In this document: piece by piece, positions 22,045 to 32,974 of the stretch | Layout of the letters: every line of letters starts with the position of its first letter | Position numbering within the stretch: position 1 is the first letter of the stretch | From: Rhizophagus sp. LPA8_4_AMF | Taxonomy: Eukaryota; Glomeromycota; Glomeromycetes; Glomerales; Glomeraceae | DNA: 33,175 bases | Direction of reading: 5' to 3' | Assembly (NCBI GenBank): GCA_021464525.1 | Contig: JADRCO010000468.1 | Coordinates: 1 to 33,175, forward strand | Position numbers and translations under genes: made by a program | Notes under the pieces: model-generated | What the model saw: the letters and a program-made list of their open reading frames with translations, nothing else | Database searches by the model: none | What the model was told of the DNA's origin: nothing

Positions 22045-22545
22045 TAATTCCCATTTATGTACTAACCAGTATGCTATTTTTTGATACCATGAATTTGAAC
22101 ATCAACAAGCCTTTCTTTTTCATGCTGAATTATAAATAAAATAGGTAAAAGAAAAGTATTGGTTATAATGCAAGTTATCTAATGATATGTAAACAACTAC
22201 TGCGCCTTACTGTACCAGTTACGTGATACTGTTCTGGTGCTGGAACACCCTCACATAATTATGGGCTAATGACGGAAATGTTCTGGGAATGATTCTGGAA
22301 CCCAATATAAATGCATTTGTACCACATATTTTTGTATTCAGAATTGGAGGTGCAATATGTATTATCTTGGCCTGACCTATTTGATTGCCAGAAGTGCACC
22401 ATCTTGCAACCCAACTATTGCCTATTAGCTACTGGTATATGTATACCTCTTGGTTGCCAGTATATATTTGCCATTTTTGCATCCCATTGTTCTGGCCAAA
22501 ATTATGTTATAATTCCAGCCGAAGGTATTATGCTTTTGAGGTTTT
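22045..22545. other. no gene recognised
   Basis: Two overlapping plus frames (22311-22571 and 22385-22594) are open, but neither reads as a known protein. Their 3' ends run into the first repeat unit. The stretch is less AT-rich than average and may be part of the same repeat family. Confidence 0.35.
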
Positions 22546-22547
22546 CA

Positions 22548-23035
22548 AGGTATATTTGCGGAATGTTGTAAGTACTTCTGAGGTCCGATCATAGTTTAAA
22601 GTGGGTTGAGGCAGTATGTATGCCTAATTTTGAGCATCACTAGTGTCACCAGTTAGTATACAGAACTAGTAACAGAACTAGTGACAGGTTTGCTATCTTT
22701 CTTGAGATTATTACTTATTAGGCTATTTTATTTCTTTCTTGGTTAGTGTCACTAGTATCACTAGTAAAAAGTAGTAATTTCTAGAAAAAAATCAAAATTT
22801 TTCTATGCTATAGTCTATATGAGATACAATATGATAATGAATGTATGGTATATGTGTAATGTATGTATGCTAAAAAAATAAAAAAAAAAGTTAAGAAACT
22901 TGGATTTTCTCTGTAACATTAGTGATACCAGTGACACCCATTAAGAAAACTTTCTTTCAGTCTAGAATTCCTAAAGAGCCTATCATTTCCGTCACTAGTT
23001 CTGTCACCAGCTTTTTTTTCTAGTGATACTAGCGT
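22548..23035. repeat. repeat unit A, with CACTAGTG / GTCACCAGT words
   Basis: This unit is paralogous to unit B, about 616 bp downstream. Both open with a block of the type TTGTAAG-ACTT-GAGG-CC-ATCAT-GTTTAAA and GGGTTGAGG, followed by TGAGC. In unit A, TCACTAGT, AACTAGTGACAG, GTCACCAG and TAGTGATAC(C/T)AG follow in both orientations at 22636-22690, 22746-22766, 22920-22939 and 22991-23040. The unit also shares with B an internal TTCTAGAAAAAAATC-type segment and an A-rich AAAAAAATAAAAAAAA tract near 22874. Confidence 0.7.
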
Positions 23036-23167
23036 CAAGTTGTATCATTTTTGTTTACCTCTAAATTACCTACCAGTATCTGCGTCAAAGCCAACTTAGC
23101 CCATTTTTTCTGATAATAATATTCTCTTGATCTATATTTTTTTGCAAATGAATTTATACTGCTAGCA

Positions 23168-23655
23168 TATTGGCAGGATATTGTAAGCACTTTTAAGGCC
23201 CAATCATGGTTTAAACTGGGTTGAGGTAATGAGTATGCTAATTTTTGAGCGTCCCTATAAAAATTTTCTGTCCCTATAAGAAAAATTCATGGGAACGCTC
23301 ATAGGGACAATCTTGATATCATTTTTGGGCTTCATAACTTGATTTATTGAGTTCTTTATTACTTGTCCCTATGTTCTTATGAGTCCCTATAAAATATAAA
23401 AGTTCTAGGAAAAAATTTGATTTTTCTATAGTATTCTTATGGGTAAATATAGTCATGTATATGGTTGATATAGTTGGTATATGGTCAATGTATGGTATAT
23501 AAAAAAAATAAAAAAAAGGTAAAGAGTTCAGAAATTCATAGGGACTCATAGGGACATAGGAACAGGTAGTAAAATTGCCTTTCCAGAGTTCTAAAATCGC
23601 CAAAAAAGATACTTCTAGTGTTTTTATTAAGCTTTTTTTCACGTTCCTATAAAAA
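23168..23655. repeat. repeat unit B, with GTCCCTAT / ATAGGGAC words
   Basis: The backbone matches unit A (TTGTAAGCAC, GGTTTAAACTGGGTTGAGG, TTCTAGGAAAAAATT, A-rich tract near 23501). The words differ: GTCCCTAT lies exactly at 23251, 23270, 23365 and 23383, and its complement ATAGGGAC at 23301, 23538 and 23548. The words occupy positions equivalent to the CACTAGTG words of unit A. The minus-strand open frame at 23319-23642 is a by-product of the repeat. Confidence 0.7.
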
Positions 23656-24084
23656 ATTTCATGGGGTCAAATTTTTTCTTAAGGACAACTTTCTGGAAGC
23701 AACTTTTTAGAGCCAAATTGTCACATTGAGCATTTTTATTTTATTGAGAGCCTCTCCCAATGCATCCGGTGTCTACCCATCCTGAAGCATTTTATTCAAC
23801 ATCTTCCGGTGATAATATTCTTTTGAATGATACTTATTTATATGCAGATTACAAAATCCATGTTTAGATGCTATCCGTCTTATACAGCCACCTTGTTTGC
23901 ATTGAAGTCACTGGTGTCTTCTTCAGTAAATACAATACTCTTCTAATCACGTACTTCCCTATTCACAAACCTTTCTTTCATCAGAATGATGCTGGCAAAT
24001 ATATTTACCTTTCATCGATATTATTCTCAGTTAATCTTTTTGATGTCTAATAATATTTATTTTTATTTTAACTTTTTTGTTAGG

Positions 24085-27000
24085 GTACTATACCAAAACT
24101 TAAGGTATATTTAGTTATTATATTCTGAAAAAAATACCATGATCCAATTTGAGCTTTCAGAATTCTTTGACACCTCCACCCCACTTTTTCACCCAGAGGC
24201 TGAAAAAGATAAAATAGAAGGCCAGGTAATTTGCTATTCTGGTGAAAATACTTGTTGGGCATCCTAACTCTAGATGATATAGTTGCAGGAAATGATGAGG
24301 GATTAATGGCAATTCTTGAAGATGCTTTATCTAAGCAACAAGAAATTCCATTCATGGCCATTGAGAATGAAGGGTCGACTGAAAGGATAAATAGAACGTA
24401 CTGCTATGTATTATAACTTTATGGTTGTCTTATTAATGGCCAAAAGGCACTGGTAACACTTTTAGGCATTCAGGTTTTCTTCGACATTCTCATACCAGAC
24501 GGAAAGACTCCAGATGAATGTGAAGAAAAGGTGAGCGAAATTCTCTCTGGTATTGTGAAATCATTTAAAATAGAGCACATTAAAGCATTTCCCTTCCGTG
24601 AATACTATAGGGAAAAAAACCATATTTACAAATTTATACAAATGGTACTGGAGAGAGAAAGAAAGCCATCGAAGCTATTTAAGATAATAATTTTGAAACT
24701 GCTTCAGATGATTTATACTCATTCCACCGAAAAGTGGCTTGAAAAAATGGAATCCAACTCTCTGAGTGGTCTACAATAACAAATATATACACAAAAAAGG
24801 CAAGCAGACCAGCCCGCTCTGTCTACACGAATTCTATATATCTATAAAAGATTTTTGTCTGCTAGAGGATTTTACAACAATAAAGTGACCGATTCCCTAT
24901 TTCAGCTCTCTTACAAGATCGTACTCTCATTCTCATGTGGGACATAGACCCAATCACAAGAGTTTGGTAAATTTGCCGAAGTCCTTGATCTGAATGATAA
25001 TGCTTTTATGATTTGCATGACATTGCATTAGAAAGATAATCCAAAACCACTAAAGCAAATATATCTTGTCAATGTTGCGACAGAATCAGATCTACGATGG
25101 ATCACAATCATATGTGAAAACCAAGAAAATCTGTTAAAAGCTTTTGCTCTCAGCTGGCGAGCATTTGCCTTGATATTCAAGTTAGGTTTAACGATTCTGA
25201 CTATGATTGGCGTTTTATTATGGAGAGAGTCTATTATCTCAACATACTCGAATGGATATAGGAATGAATGACAGGAAAGTTTAAAATAAATGCAGAAATT
25301 ATAATGTGGAAATATCATGGAAAGATAGGAGCGAAGTCTGAAAATACTTTTAAGGCAAAGAATACTATTACTAAGTCTCCTGAGGAAGGCGAGGAAAATC
25401 TGAAGGAGAAAGAATATATGGGCGGTTAAATTAAAATTAAAATCACTGCAGAAATTTCTTTTCCAGTTTTCTTAAACTGCCTGGATGCGTACCAATTGAT
25501 GTATAAGTGTGCCTCAAAAAATGATTCCCTCATTCTGAAGTCAAAAAAGGAGGTTCACTTAAATTCTTCTTATGAAAGTGCGGTCTTAATACTAAGGCTG
25601 ACATGCCATATGATAAAATGTGAAAAATCTATTCAGAGGCAAAAAAGCTTCTCCTCATCAACTGCGAGAAATATGCGTGAAGTAGCTAACTATTGCATTA
25701 TAGATAAACTGCATTGTCAGGAGCTATTGGTAAAACTAAGTGTAATTAATGATTATAGAGAAGTTGCATCTATAGCTTATGTATCTCTTTTTGACGTATA
25801 CTATCACGCAAATGGAATGAAGGTATGAAACCTTCTGGACGCTTATACCATTAAATGAGATATTGTTTTTAGCATGAGAGTATGTGAAAATATAGAAAAA
25901 GGGAAATATCCTAGCACATACGTTTTTCTGCCTAAAAAAGGTATCGAGATGAAAAGGCTAATAACTGGTCTAGATTTTGCATCTCTATATCCTAGCCTTA
26001 TCATGACATATAACCTCTCTCCAGAAAAATTTATATTAAGTTCAAAGGATGCTAACATTATGCGAAAAAATGGAAATACCCTACATGAGATTAGCTTTCC
26101 ATTCAATAAGTATGACATCCATGCTTGGTGTGTAAGACATGATAATCAATTGGAGAAGAAGGGCTTATACCCCACCATATTAGAGGATTTATTTAACAAA
26201 AGCGTGAAGCTTAAAATACGACTGGCCTCATTAGGAAAGAAAAAAGAACAACTTGGGAAGGTGATAAGTTCGGCTAAAGAGAGAGGCAAAAGGATTTCAG
26301 AAAGCCTAAATTTAGAATATTCATCCATATGCTTCAATTATGATTATCTAGATTCGAAGGAAAGAGCTTTAAAGGTATATATGAACACTTTTTACAGGAA
26401 AGCAGAAAACTCAAAATCTTCAATCTTTCTTCGCGAATTGGCTGGAGGAACTACTTCAGCAGAAAAATTCAGCCTTAATCTTGTCGCAGAATTCGTGACA
26501 AAAAAAGGGTTTGGGATAAAATATGGAGATACCAATTCTTTGTATTTTACCTACCTAGATAAGTATTATAAAAAATATGATGAAGCCTTCTCCAGAAAAG
26601 AGCTTTCTAAAGAAGCGTACTGGACTGAAATAGTCAAAATTATTATGAATGTGATGAAAAAGTTGCACGATCAAGTAAACACTTATCTTAGAATAAAAAG
26701 TGGAACGTCTTATCTAAATATGGCATATAAAGAGGTATTATTTCCCGTCTGCTTTACTGGTAAAAGGAAGTACTTTGAGGTTGGGCATGAAAAAGTAGTA
26801 AACTTTAAGCCAAAAAACCTTTTCATGAAAGGGATAGATACTGTAAAGCAAGGTAAATCCCAGCTTCTTAAATTCATTGAAGAAAAGATTATGAGGAAGG
26901 CTATGGATTATGAATAATATGCGTTCAATTTACAAAATTGTTGAAGATACTCTTAGAGAAGCACAGAACAAGAAATGGGATTTCAATGAATTTATTGTAA

Positions 27001-27410
27001 TAGGAATATGGAAGCCTAAGAAAAAAAATCTCTGCAATAATTGCTTTATAGGACGTATGAGAGAGAGGAATGAGAGGATTCCAGATCCTGGTAAACGATT
27101 TAGCTACGTAGTCATCAAAGGTCTGCCCCTCTATAATAAACAGGATAGAAAGGTGCCATATAGAGTTGGGGATTATATGGAGTATGCGGACATAGCAAAA
27201 GAGCGAAACATGGAAATAGATATCAATTATTATTTAGGCATTATGGTTGGAATGTATGTACGCTTTACCAATGAGAATGACAAATATCAACCATCCCCTT
27301 TACATAAAATCATGCAACTCAAGGATTCAGATGAAAAGGAAAAGCAGATCGACTAATATTTTCAGGATGAAGCAAAAAAAGGGCTTAAATATATTAAGAG
27401 CTTGCAATAA
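24085..27410 (+). pseudogene. family B DNA polymerase, degenerate copy
   Basis: A broken copy of a non-protein-primed family B polymerase. The N-terminal and exonuclease half (24085-25830) is in pieces: an acceptor-like TTTTTTGTTAG, then fragments such as KTPDECEEKVSEILSGIVKS (in the open frame 24531-24779), LMWDIDP (exonuclease motif I region) and NDSDYDWRF (exonuclease region), with stops and frame changes between. The palm half is the 347-codon frame 25874-26917. Motif A is DFASLYPS (residues 34-41). Motif B is K167 to Y174 (KVYMNTFY), but followed by Arg instead of the usual Gly. Motif C reads YGDTNS (217-222), where the second catalytic Asp is Asn. A frameshift at about 26910 leads to the 148-codon thumb-like frame 26910-27356; a TAA at 27354 precedes a last in-frame piece ending at 27410. 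The enzyme would extend DNA primers, but this copy is inactive by three independent criteria. Its nearest relatives (large DNA virus, cellular delta-like or fungal element) cannot be told by eye. Confidence 0.85.
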
Positions 27411-27414
27411 ACTT

Positions 27415-27770
27415 TTTAAGTACTCTTAGCGGGATGTGGCAATTTCAGCTAAGAAAACTTAGTCATAAAATGCTTCGCATAATATTATTTACATATTTTT
27501 TTTTGTGCAATAATACCAGCTAACTTCAATTTTTATCTTTGATCTTCTGGCCTCCGATCATACAGTCCAGTCTTGGAAATGTCTAAAGATGATAAAAAAT
27601 AGTTCTGATTAGGGGAATACTCAGTATTACTTTTTTTCCATGAATTTCAGCATTTCCTGATCACAAGCCATATAACCGCAATCAGTAGTAAAGCAAGTAT
27701 GGAATATGTTACCATCGGCGATATTAGAAAACTCGTAATGACAGGAACAGTCACTGATGTTAGAGGCATT
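27415..27770. other. no gene recognised, between polymerase and coiled-coil gene
   Basis: Moderately AT-rich. A 25-codon plus frame at 27699-27776 (MEYVTIGDIRKLVMTGTVTD) overlaps the 3' end of the minus-strand coiled-coil gene and is too short to call. Confidence 0.35.
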
Positions 27771-27772
27771 TC

Positions 27773-28808
27773 TTAGAACAATGGTACTACTTCTGCACCA
27801 CCTTCCCTCAAAATAAACTTTTCAGAATGTGCTGGTCGGCTATAAATGGATTGATTGGGTAGGGTATCTGTCTGGCTTCTCGAAATCATCTCATTCCAGA
27901 GTAATAGCTTTTGCAAAGCCTCTAATATATTTTCTCTGGCAAAACTTTTATCGAGTTCTATAACTTTATTTTTAAGATTACACTCATAGACAAGAGGTCT
28001 TAAATCATCACTGAGCCAACCTGGTAGCTTTTGCAATAGATCATTTATAGGCAGAGGTGGGGGATTAGAAAGATCTGCTATTTCATTATCTTTTTTTGAG
28101 ATTATCTTTTAGAAACGAGAATTTTCCTCCATTTAATTTAATCGCGCTTTTCTCAAAGTATCTATTTCCCGTTTATATATACTATCTGATGACTTTTTCC
28201 CTTTTTCTATATATTTTTTTGAATTAAGCTCCTCCTTTGCTCGTTTTAATTCAAGTTTGAGAGAATCAATTTCTTTAGGAACAGATGAGTTTATTTGGTC
28301 TGGCTCCCCTCCCATTATATCCAAATCATGATATGTGCGCTCTAGATCTATGTCCTGAACTTACCTTCCAAATTCCAATTCACGTATTTTAGCTTCAAGA
28401 GAAAGAATCTTGACTTTGTCAGCAGATGAAGCTTTCTGGGCCAAAGTTAGCTCTCTCTTTAGAGATTTAATATTTGATTTGAACGATTTAACTTTGGCAG
28501 AATATTTGGCTTCAAGCTCACGTTAACTCTCAGAATGAGACTTCCATTCAGAAATAAGTTGGGATCTAACTCTAGTACTGGACGCATTTAACTGGCTAAT
28601 CTTATTTCCAATATCAGCATAGATTTGCTGAGACTTCTTTTCTTGCTCTAAATACTGAATTTTCAGCCTGCAACTTTTCATTAAAATCAGTAATTTCAGA
28701 GTTAAAATCGATAGCGGTTCTTAATTTTTTTTTAAGCTCTTGCTCATATATACTACCCAGCTGATATCCTCTATTTTTTATATCTTTTAATGTATACATA
28801 TTGGACAT
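27773..28808 (-). pseudogene. coiled-coil protein gene, broken
   Basis: Minus-strand pieces in order: 28808-28614 (begins MSNMYTLKDIKNRGYQLGSI, with many charged residues), a frame change, then about 28640-28350 (SLKRELTLAQKASSADKVKI, heptad-like, with one stop at about 28524), 28324-28133 (EIDSLKLELKRAKEELNSKK), a stop, and 28036-27773 (LPGWLSDDLRPLVYECNLKN, then a globular-looking C-terminal piece). The whole would be about 330 residues of mostly coiled coil with a short C-terminal domain. I do not recognise the family. It is divergent from the HTH gene at 29100 and may belong to the same mobile element. Confidence 0.6.
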
Positions 28809-28885
28809 AATTTTGGCATGATTATATGGCAGAAAAAAAATGCGCAGAAAAATCTCTGAAGCACTTTATTATTTTTATGAATACT

Positions 28886-29019
28886 ACTGATACTACCGTA
28901 TTACTGATACTAGTGTACTATGCATAATATTATATATACTACTGATACTACCATATTACTGATACTAGTGTACTACTGATACTACTGATACTACTGATAC
29001 TATCGTATTACTGATACTA
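28886..29019. repeat. ACTGATACTA tandem array
   Basis: Eight exact copies of ACTGATACTA start at 28886, 28903, 28941, 28958, 28975, 28984, 28993 and 29010, some overlapping by one base. ACTAGTGTAC spacers follow some copies. The array lies in the 291-bp gap between the divergent starts of the coiled-coil gene (28808, -) and the HTH gene (29100, +). Confidence 0.75.
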
Positions 29020-29099
29020 GCATAATACCAGTATTACTGATATTTTTTTATACATTTTTATTTATAGTGAAAAAAAATCTCTAGTGATTAGCTACTATT

Positions 29100-29681
29100 A
29101 TGATTATATCTTCGCTTAAAATACATATTAGTTCTAGGGCTAGTTACTTATCTCCTGCAGATTACAAAGATATCATGCAATACCGAGATATGAAGTCTAA
29201 ACCTTTGGCTCAGCTAAGTAAAAAATATAATATATCAAATAGTTACTTATATCAAATTTGAAGAAGACAAGAGTTTAATAGGATTCAATGGAATGATATA
29301 GTAGTCTTCCCAAGTACAAATGTTATAGATAAACAGAATGAAGCTAATTTTCAAAATAAATATGATTTTATGATCATAGTACTGGAAAATGTGATGCAAG
29401 ATACTGAGGTCGAGCCTAGCAAATCTACCGATCCAGCTCCAGAAGGAGATGCTATTTTAAGTAGTAAGGTGAAAAAGACTGAAGAAAAGAAATCGAAGTC
29501 CAAGTTCACGTTAGTAGAGTTAACACCATCTAGTATTCAGACTCAGCCAATCCAGACTTCAAAGAAGGATACAAATAATGTAAATTTGGATGCATCGTAT
29601 GAGAAGATGGCTGAAAAAAGCACAAAAATTGTAAATGAAAAAAAGAAACGTTATCCTGAAAATAACTCGCCTATTTCCTAA
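29100..29681 (+). pseudogene. helix-turn-helix protein with one in-frame stop
   Basis: From ATG at 29100 one frame runs to TAA at 29679-29681, with a single TGA at 29259-29261 (codon 54). The N-terminal part has a homeodomain-like helix-turn-helix: LSPADYKDIMQYRDMKSKPL then AQLSKKYNISNSYLYQI, directly followed by the TGA and then RRQEF. A Trp codon (TGG) would fit at the stop position, so a G-to-A change is likely. The C-terminal part is charged, Ser/Thr/Lys-rich and probably disordered (EEKKSKSKFTLVEL). It is likely a DNA-binding protein of the local mobile element. No exact family is recognised. Only the TGA breaks it, so it may be recent damage or a sequencing error. Confidence 0.55.
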
Positions 29682-30400
29682 GAAGACTTTCACAAAGCTC
29701 ATTGATTTCTGCATTAAATTTGAGAGTAATGGAAAGCTTCTTCTTAAGCTCTTTCATGCGAATTGCCATATCCTCATAACTCACTTTTTTTTTAATGTAT
29801 CATCATTACTTAAGTCCTGTGAAATTTTATCCAGAATCGAGAAATCATTACATTCAAAAGTGGTAGTTGTGCAATTCACCTTGAGCTTATTCTTATCCTT
29901 GTGCATAGTGACTGGAATAATTAAATCCTTGCCATTATGGGGAATCTTTAACTCATCCTTGTCCTAATCAATTGCGCATTTATATTTTTTATGAAAAGGG
30001 TTTGAAAATATCAGCATTGGCTTAGAGTATTTTACAACTATAAATTCTTCATATATAGTAAATCCAGAAGGCAAGATTATCAGTATACTGTGGACGATTC
30101 CAATAGATTTGACCGATATACTAGTAGCGATGCCACTAAGGTTGTGTTTTATGGATGCATTAATGATGGCCCCTATGCATAATACAATATCCTCTGTTAT
30201 GATAGCAATCTCAGAGCCAGAGTCAAGTACTATAGCCAGGATTTGTAAGCATCTAATCTTACACTTTATAGTCGCAATGCTTGTGGAGGGTTCTTTCTTT
30301 CAGACGAAATCTATTTCCATAGGACCATCAATAGACTCGTCATTCAAATCTTGAGTAATAGACTCACACTTTTTAGCCTGCTGAATTATGTATGGACGAT
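29680..30400 (-). pseudogene. retropepsin-like aspartic protease remnant
   Basis: On the minus strand, ILAIVLDSGSEIAIIT spans the active-site motif D-S-G at about 30224-30216. The flanks match a retropepsin-like layout: IKCKI before it, and later GIATSISVKSIGIVHSI and FIVVKYSKPMLIFSNPF. The frame is open from about 30297 to a TAG at 29966-29964, about 110 codons. A stop precedes it near 30300 and more stops follow below 29800. It lies 3' of the Gag-like gene on the same strand, which is the usual Gag-then-protease order. No reverse transcriptase was seen. Proteases of this kind cut polyproteins in retroelements, but stand-alone forms exist. Confidence 0.6.
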
Positions 30401-31380
30401 AATTCTCAAATTTGATCTAAATGATTTTGCAGATAATTTCTTCTAAAGAAACTTGCTTAGTACCTTGGTTATCATTTTCTGATGAGATATTATGTATTAA
30501 TATCTTGCTTTAACTTACGAAGCTCAAATTTATTAGAGACCTTAGACTTTGAGGATTTATTAGAATACCCACGTTGCTCAACGTAATTCACTTTTTTTTC
30601 CATGAGTTATATAAACACTCATATCATATTTTCTGGAGTCTGAACCAGTTGACGAACTATCAGAATTATAATCATTCTTCTTAGGTTTTGATGTATCATC
30701 ATCAGAAAAAATGGAATCAGCTTGTTCGTATGCTGTAGCCAAATGAACTCGACCACTCCTGGATTTGGAATCTCTGGCAAGTTTAGCTAATAAAGCTTCG
30801 ATTTGTCCTAATCTTTTTCAAATCCTCCAAAAGATAAGGACTCTGAGCGTTAACGCTAAGATGTTTTGGCACTTCTGATACCTTTTCTGGCAAATTTGGC
30901 TAAATTAGCTTCAATTTGTTCTAATCTTTTTTTCAATCCTCCATTATTATAGTCTGAGGGATCTGAATACTGATACTGATACTGAGCTGATTTGGTATCT
31001 ATGATATCTTCTCTTATGAGTTTGGTGAGTTTAGCTAAATTAATTTCAATTACTCCTAATCTTTTTTCCAATTTTTGATTAATATAACTATCAAAGATTA
31101 AAGCATTATTTGAATTAACTACATTTTCAGGTAGCTGTAAGCGTTAGCAAGTTTAGAATGCACCTGCATTGATTCTGCTAACTGTGCTTCCAAAGAAGCT
31201 ATTTTGCAATTTAACTTTTCAAAATCGGCAGAGGCTTCATTATTCTAGAAGTGCACTTGAGCCGGTTGTACTAGTTGCGCCTGTAGAGAGGCTATTTGGG
31301 AATTTAACTTTTCAATCTCAGCTAATGAATTATTCTGAGAAGTTTGTCTCCCATTTAAATTGGGAGGATGCTCCAACTAC
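30400..31380 (-). pseudogene. coiled-coil linker with three repeated segments
   Basis: On the minus strand, three copies of a short segment occur: KRLGVIEINLAKLTKL (about 31066-31018), KRLEQIEANLAKFARK (about 30940-30890) and KRLGQIEALLAKLARDS (about 30815-30765). The spacing is about 125 bp. Frames are broken between them: the middle two lie in one 71-codon frame (31071-30856), the third in another. Upstream, LAEIEKLNSQIASLQAQL and DFEKLNCKIASLEAQLAES are two more coiled-coil copies. An acidic Asp/Ser-rich tail follows (DSDSSSTGSDS-like) before the protease remnant. It looks like the C-terminal part of the Gag-like protein. Confidence 0.5.
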
Positions 31381-32970
31381 ATATTTTTCAATTCGGTAAA
31401 AAATGCATCAATACTCGCTAGATTTGCAATTCTCATTCAAGTGTAAAGTTCACCTGATAATTGACTTTTAAGAAATCCTAAAACCTGCACATCATTATCT
31501 GCCACACCTAGTAAAAGAAGACAAATTCTAGTCTTATAAGTATTTGGGGTGTCATATTGTTGAAATTTTTCTTGAGTCAATTTCTGAATAGCTGACTGTT
31601 GATTTCCAACTGTCTCTTGCTGATATTTTGCTCTTAACCAAGCCTGTAATGTATCTGGAGTATTCATAGCTGGATTTTCTACTACTAGTTCATTATTCAC
31701 AGGTACTGGAGCATATTTTCCACCCATCTTAGATTTTAATAAGGTATACTTGACTACATTATCAAAATCTCCAGCATTTGCATTTTCAAGAGCTATCATA
31801 TTATGTCCTTCAGCAAATGCCCATGATTGAATGAGTGTATCAATATATTTATCTGGAGGTTCTTGGCCAATATAAGGAGGAATACCTGCAAGAGCTGAAG
31901 TTACTATTTTTAATACTGATAAACGTCTAGTATCAGCTATATTTTCTAATGGATTATTCTGAAGCGCCAAAATTTGTCCCTGCAAATTTAAAATATTCTG
32001 GTCTCTTTGCCTAATCACTAGTTGAAAAACAAACTTTTCACGTAGCAATTCGCCAATGCGGATTTGTTTTCTCACTATAACGACTAACATCCTATTTACC
32101 TAGTTTTGGCATTAGTCTGCAACCGTCGGCTATTTTGCTGAAGACGGTTAGTATCTCACTGATACAATAGCTGTTTAGCAAATTTTTCTTGCAATAATCC
32201 TTGAACACGCCTATCTTTATTCTGATATGAAAACATCTAGTGACAGGATTCTTGTCTCTCATTATTATAGGCCAACATAGCCAAGTCCTGCTCTCCTTGA
32301 GCATTGTCTCTTTCTCTCACAGTTCTTTCAACCTGAACTCAGGATTCATCTAATGAACGTTGTAACCGTAAATTCTGATTTCCACTATCAGTAAACTGAT
32401 TCCTAAGATTATCTACTCGCTGAATTGAATCATGTAATAAGTTCTGAAATTGATCACGCTCAGCTGTAATATTTTGCAAAGTAACCCAAATAGTATTTAA
32501 CGAGCCTCTGATGCCATCTATAACATTGGCAGGATTCTGCATAGGCGTACCAACTCCCCTAATGTAATTTTTTATTCGATCTAATCCTTTATTAATGTTT
32601 GCAATAAGAATAGTCGTTGCCATATCTAAAGCATTTATTGAGATTTTTTTATCTATGAGAATTTGGATTCTTGCTTTAAGACTCCCAACCTTATTTTTAA
32701 GCTCTATAATTTGGCCATTTTGAATAGACCCAACCTCATCTTTAAATTTTTTATCCTGTTGTAAAACCCTAAGCTGTTTTCACAAATCAGATATTTCTGA
32801 TTTAAGTTTCTTTACCTCTTTTTCGTAGGTTATGATAGTATTATCCTGTAATGAGATAGTTCGATAACATTGCTCAAGCTTCTTTACGAGAAAGTAAATT
32901 TTTTTCTTGTTACTTTTATTAATAGAAATTTCATCTTAAAGTTCACTATGAAACTCCTGGTTAGTATCTA
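31381..32970 (-). pseudogene. Gag-like protein with N-terminal coiled coil, broken
   Basis: Minus-strand reading from about 32970: coiled-coil sequence (TYEKEVKKLKSEISDL, a stop, KNKVGSLKARIQILIDKK), running in frame into 32623-32339 (MATTILIANINKGLDRIKNY and QNITAERDQFQNLL). Next come broken frames (32304-32092, stops). Last is the 217-codon frame 32090-31437, with SALAGIPPYIGQEPPDKYID, LLKSKMGGKYAPVP, NTPDTLQAWLRAKYQQETVG and LTQEKFQQYDTPNTYKTRIC. This last part reads like a Gag-type capsid domain (paired helices, a Trp/Tyr-rich core, LGFLKSQLSGELYT at the end). I recall similar Gag-like proteins in Rhizophagus, but this is memory, not a search. No CCHC zinc knuckle was found. It is damaged by several stops and shifts. 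It continues towards the protease remnant. Confidence 0.6.
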
Positions 32971-32974
32971 AAAG

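Noticed and set aside
22636-23555. CRISPR-like array
   Set aside because: The repeats are 8-10 bp, occur in both orientations and lack uniform spacers, in a eukaryotic context.
25843-26337. Minus-strand frames inside the polymerase palm region
   Set aside because: They are shadows of the polymerase frame on the plus strand.
24085-27410. Polinton/Maverick-type protein-primed polymerase
   Set aside because: Motif A reads DFASLYPS and no protein-primed insertions are evident; no integrase, packaging ATPase or capsid gene was seen nearby.
29635-30354. Plus-strand frames 29635-29967 and 30109-30354
   Set aside because: They are antisense to the protease remnant, whose DSG motif and flanks are convincing on the minus strand.
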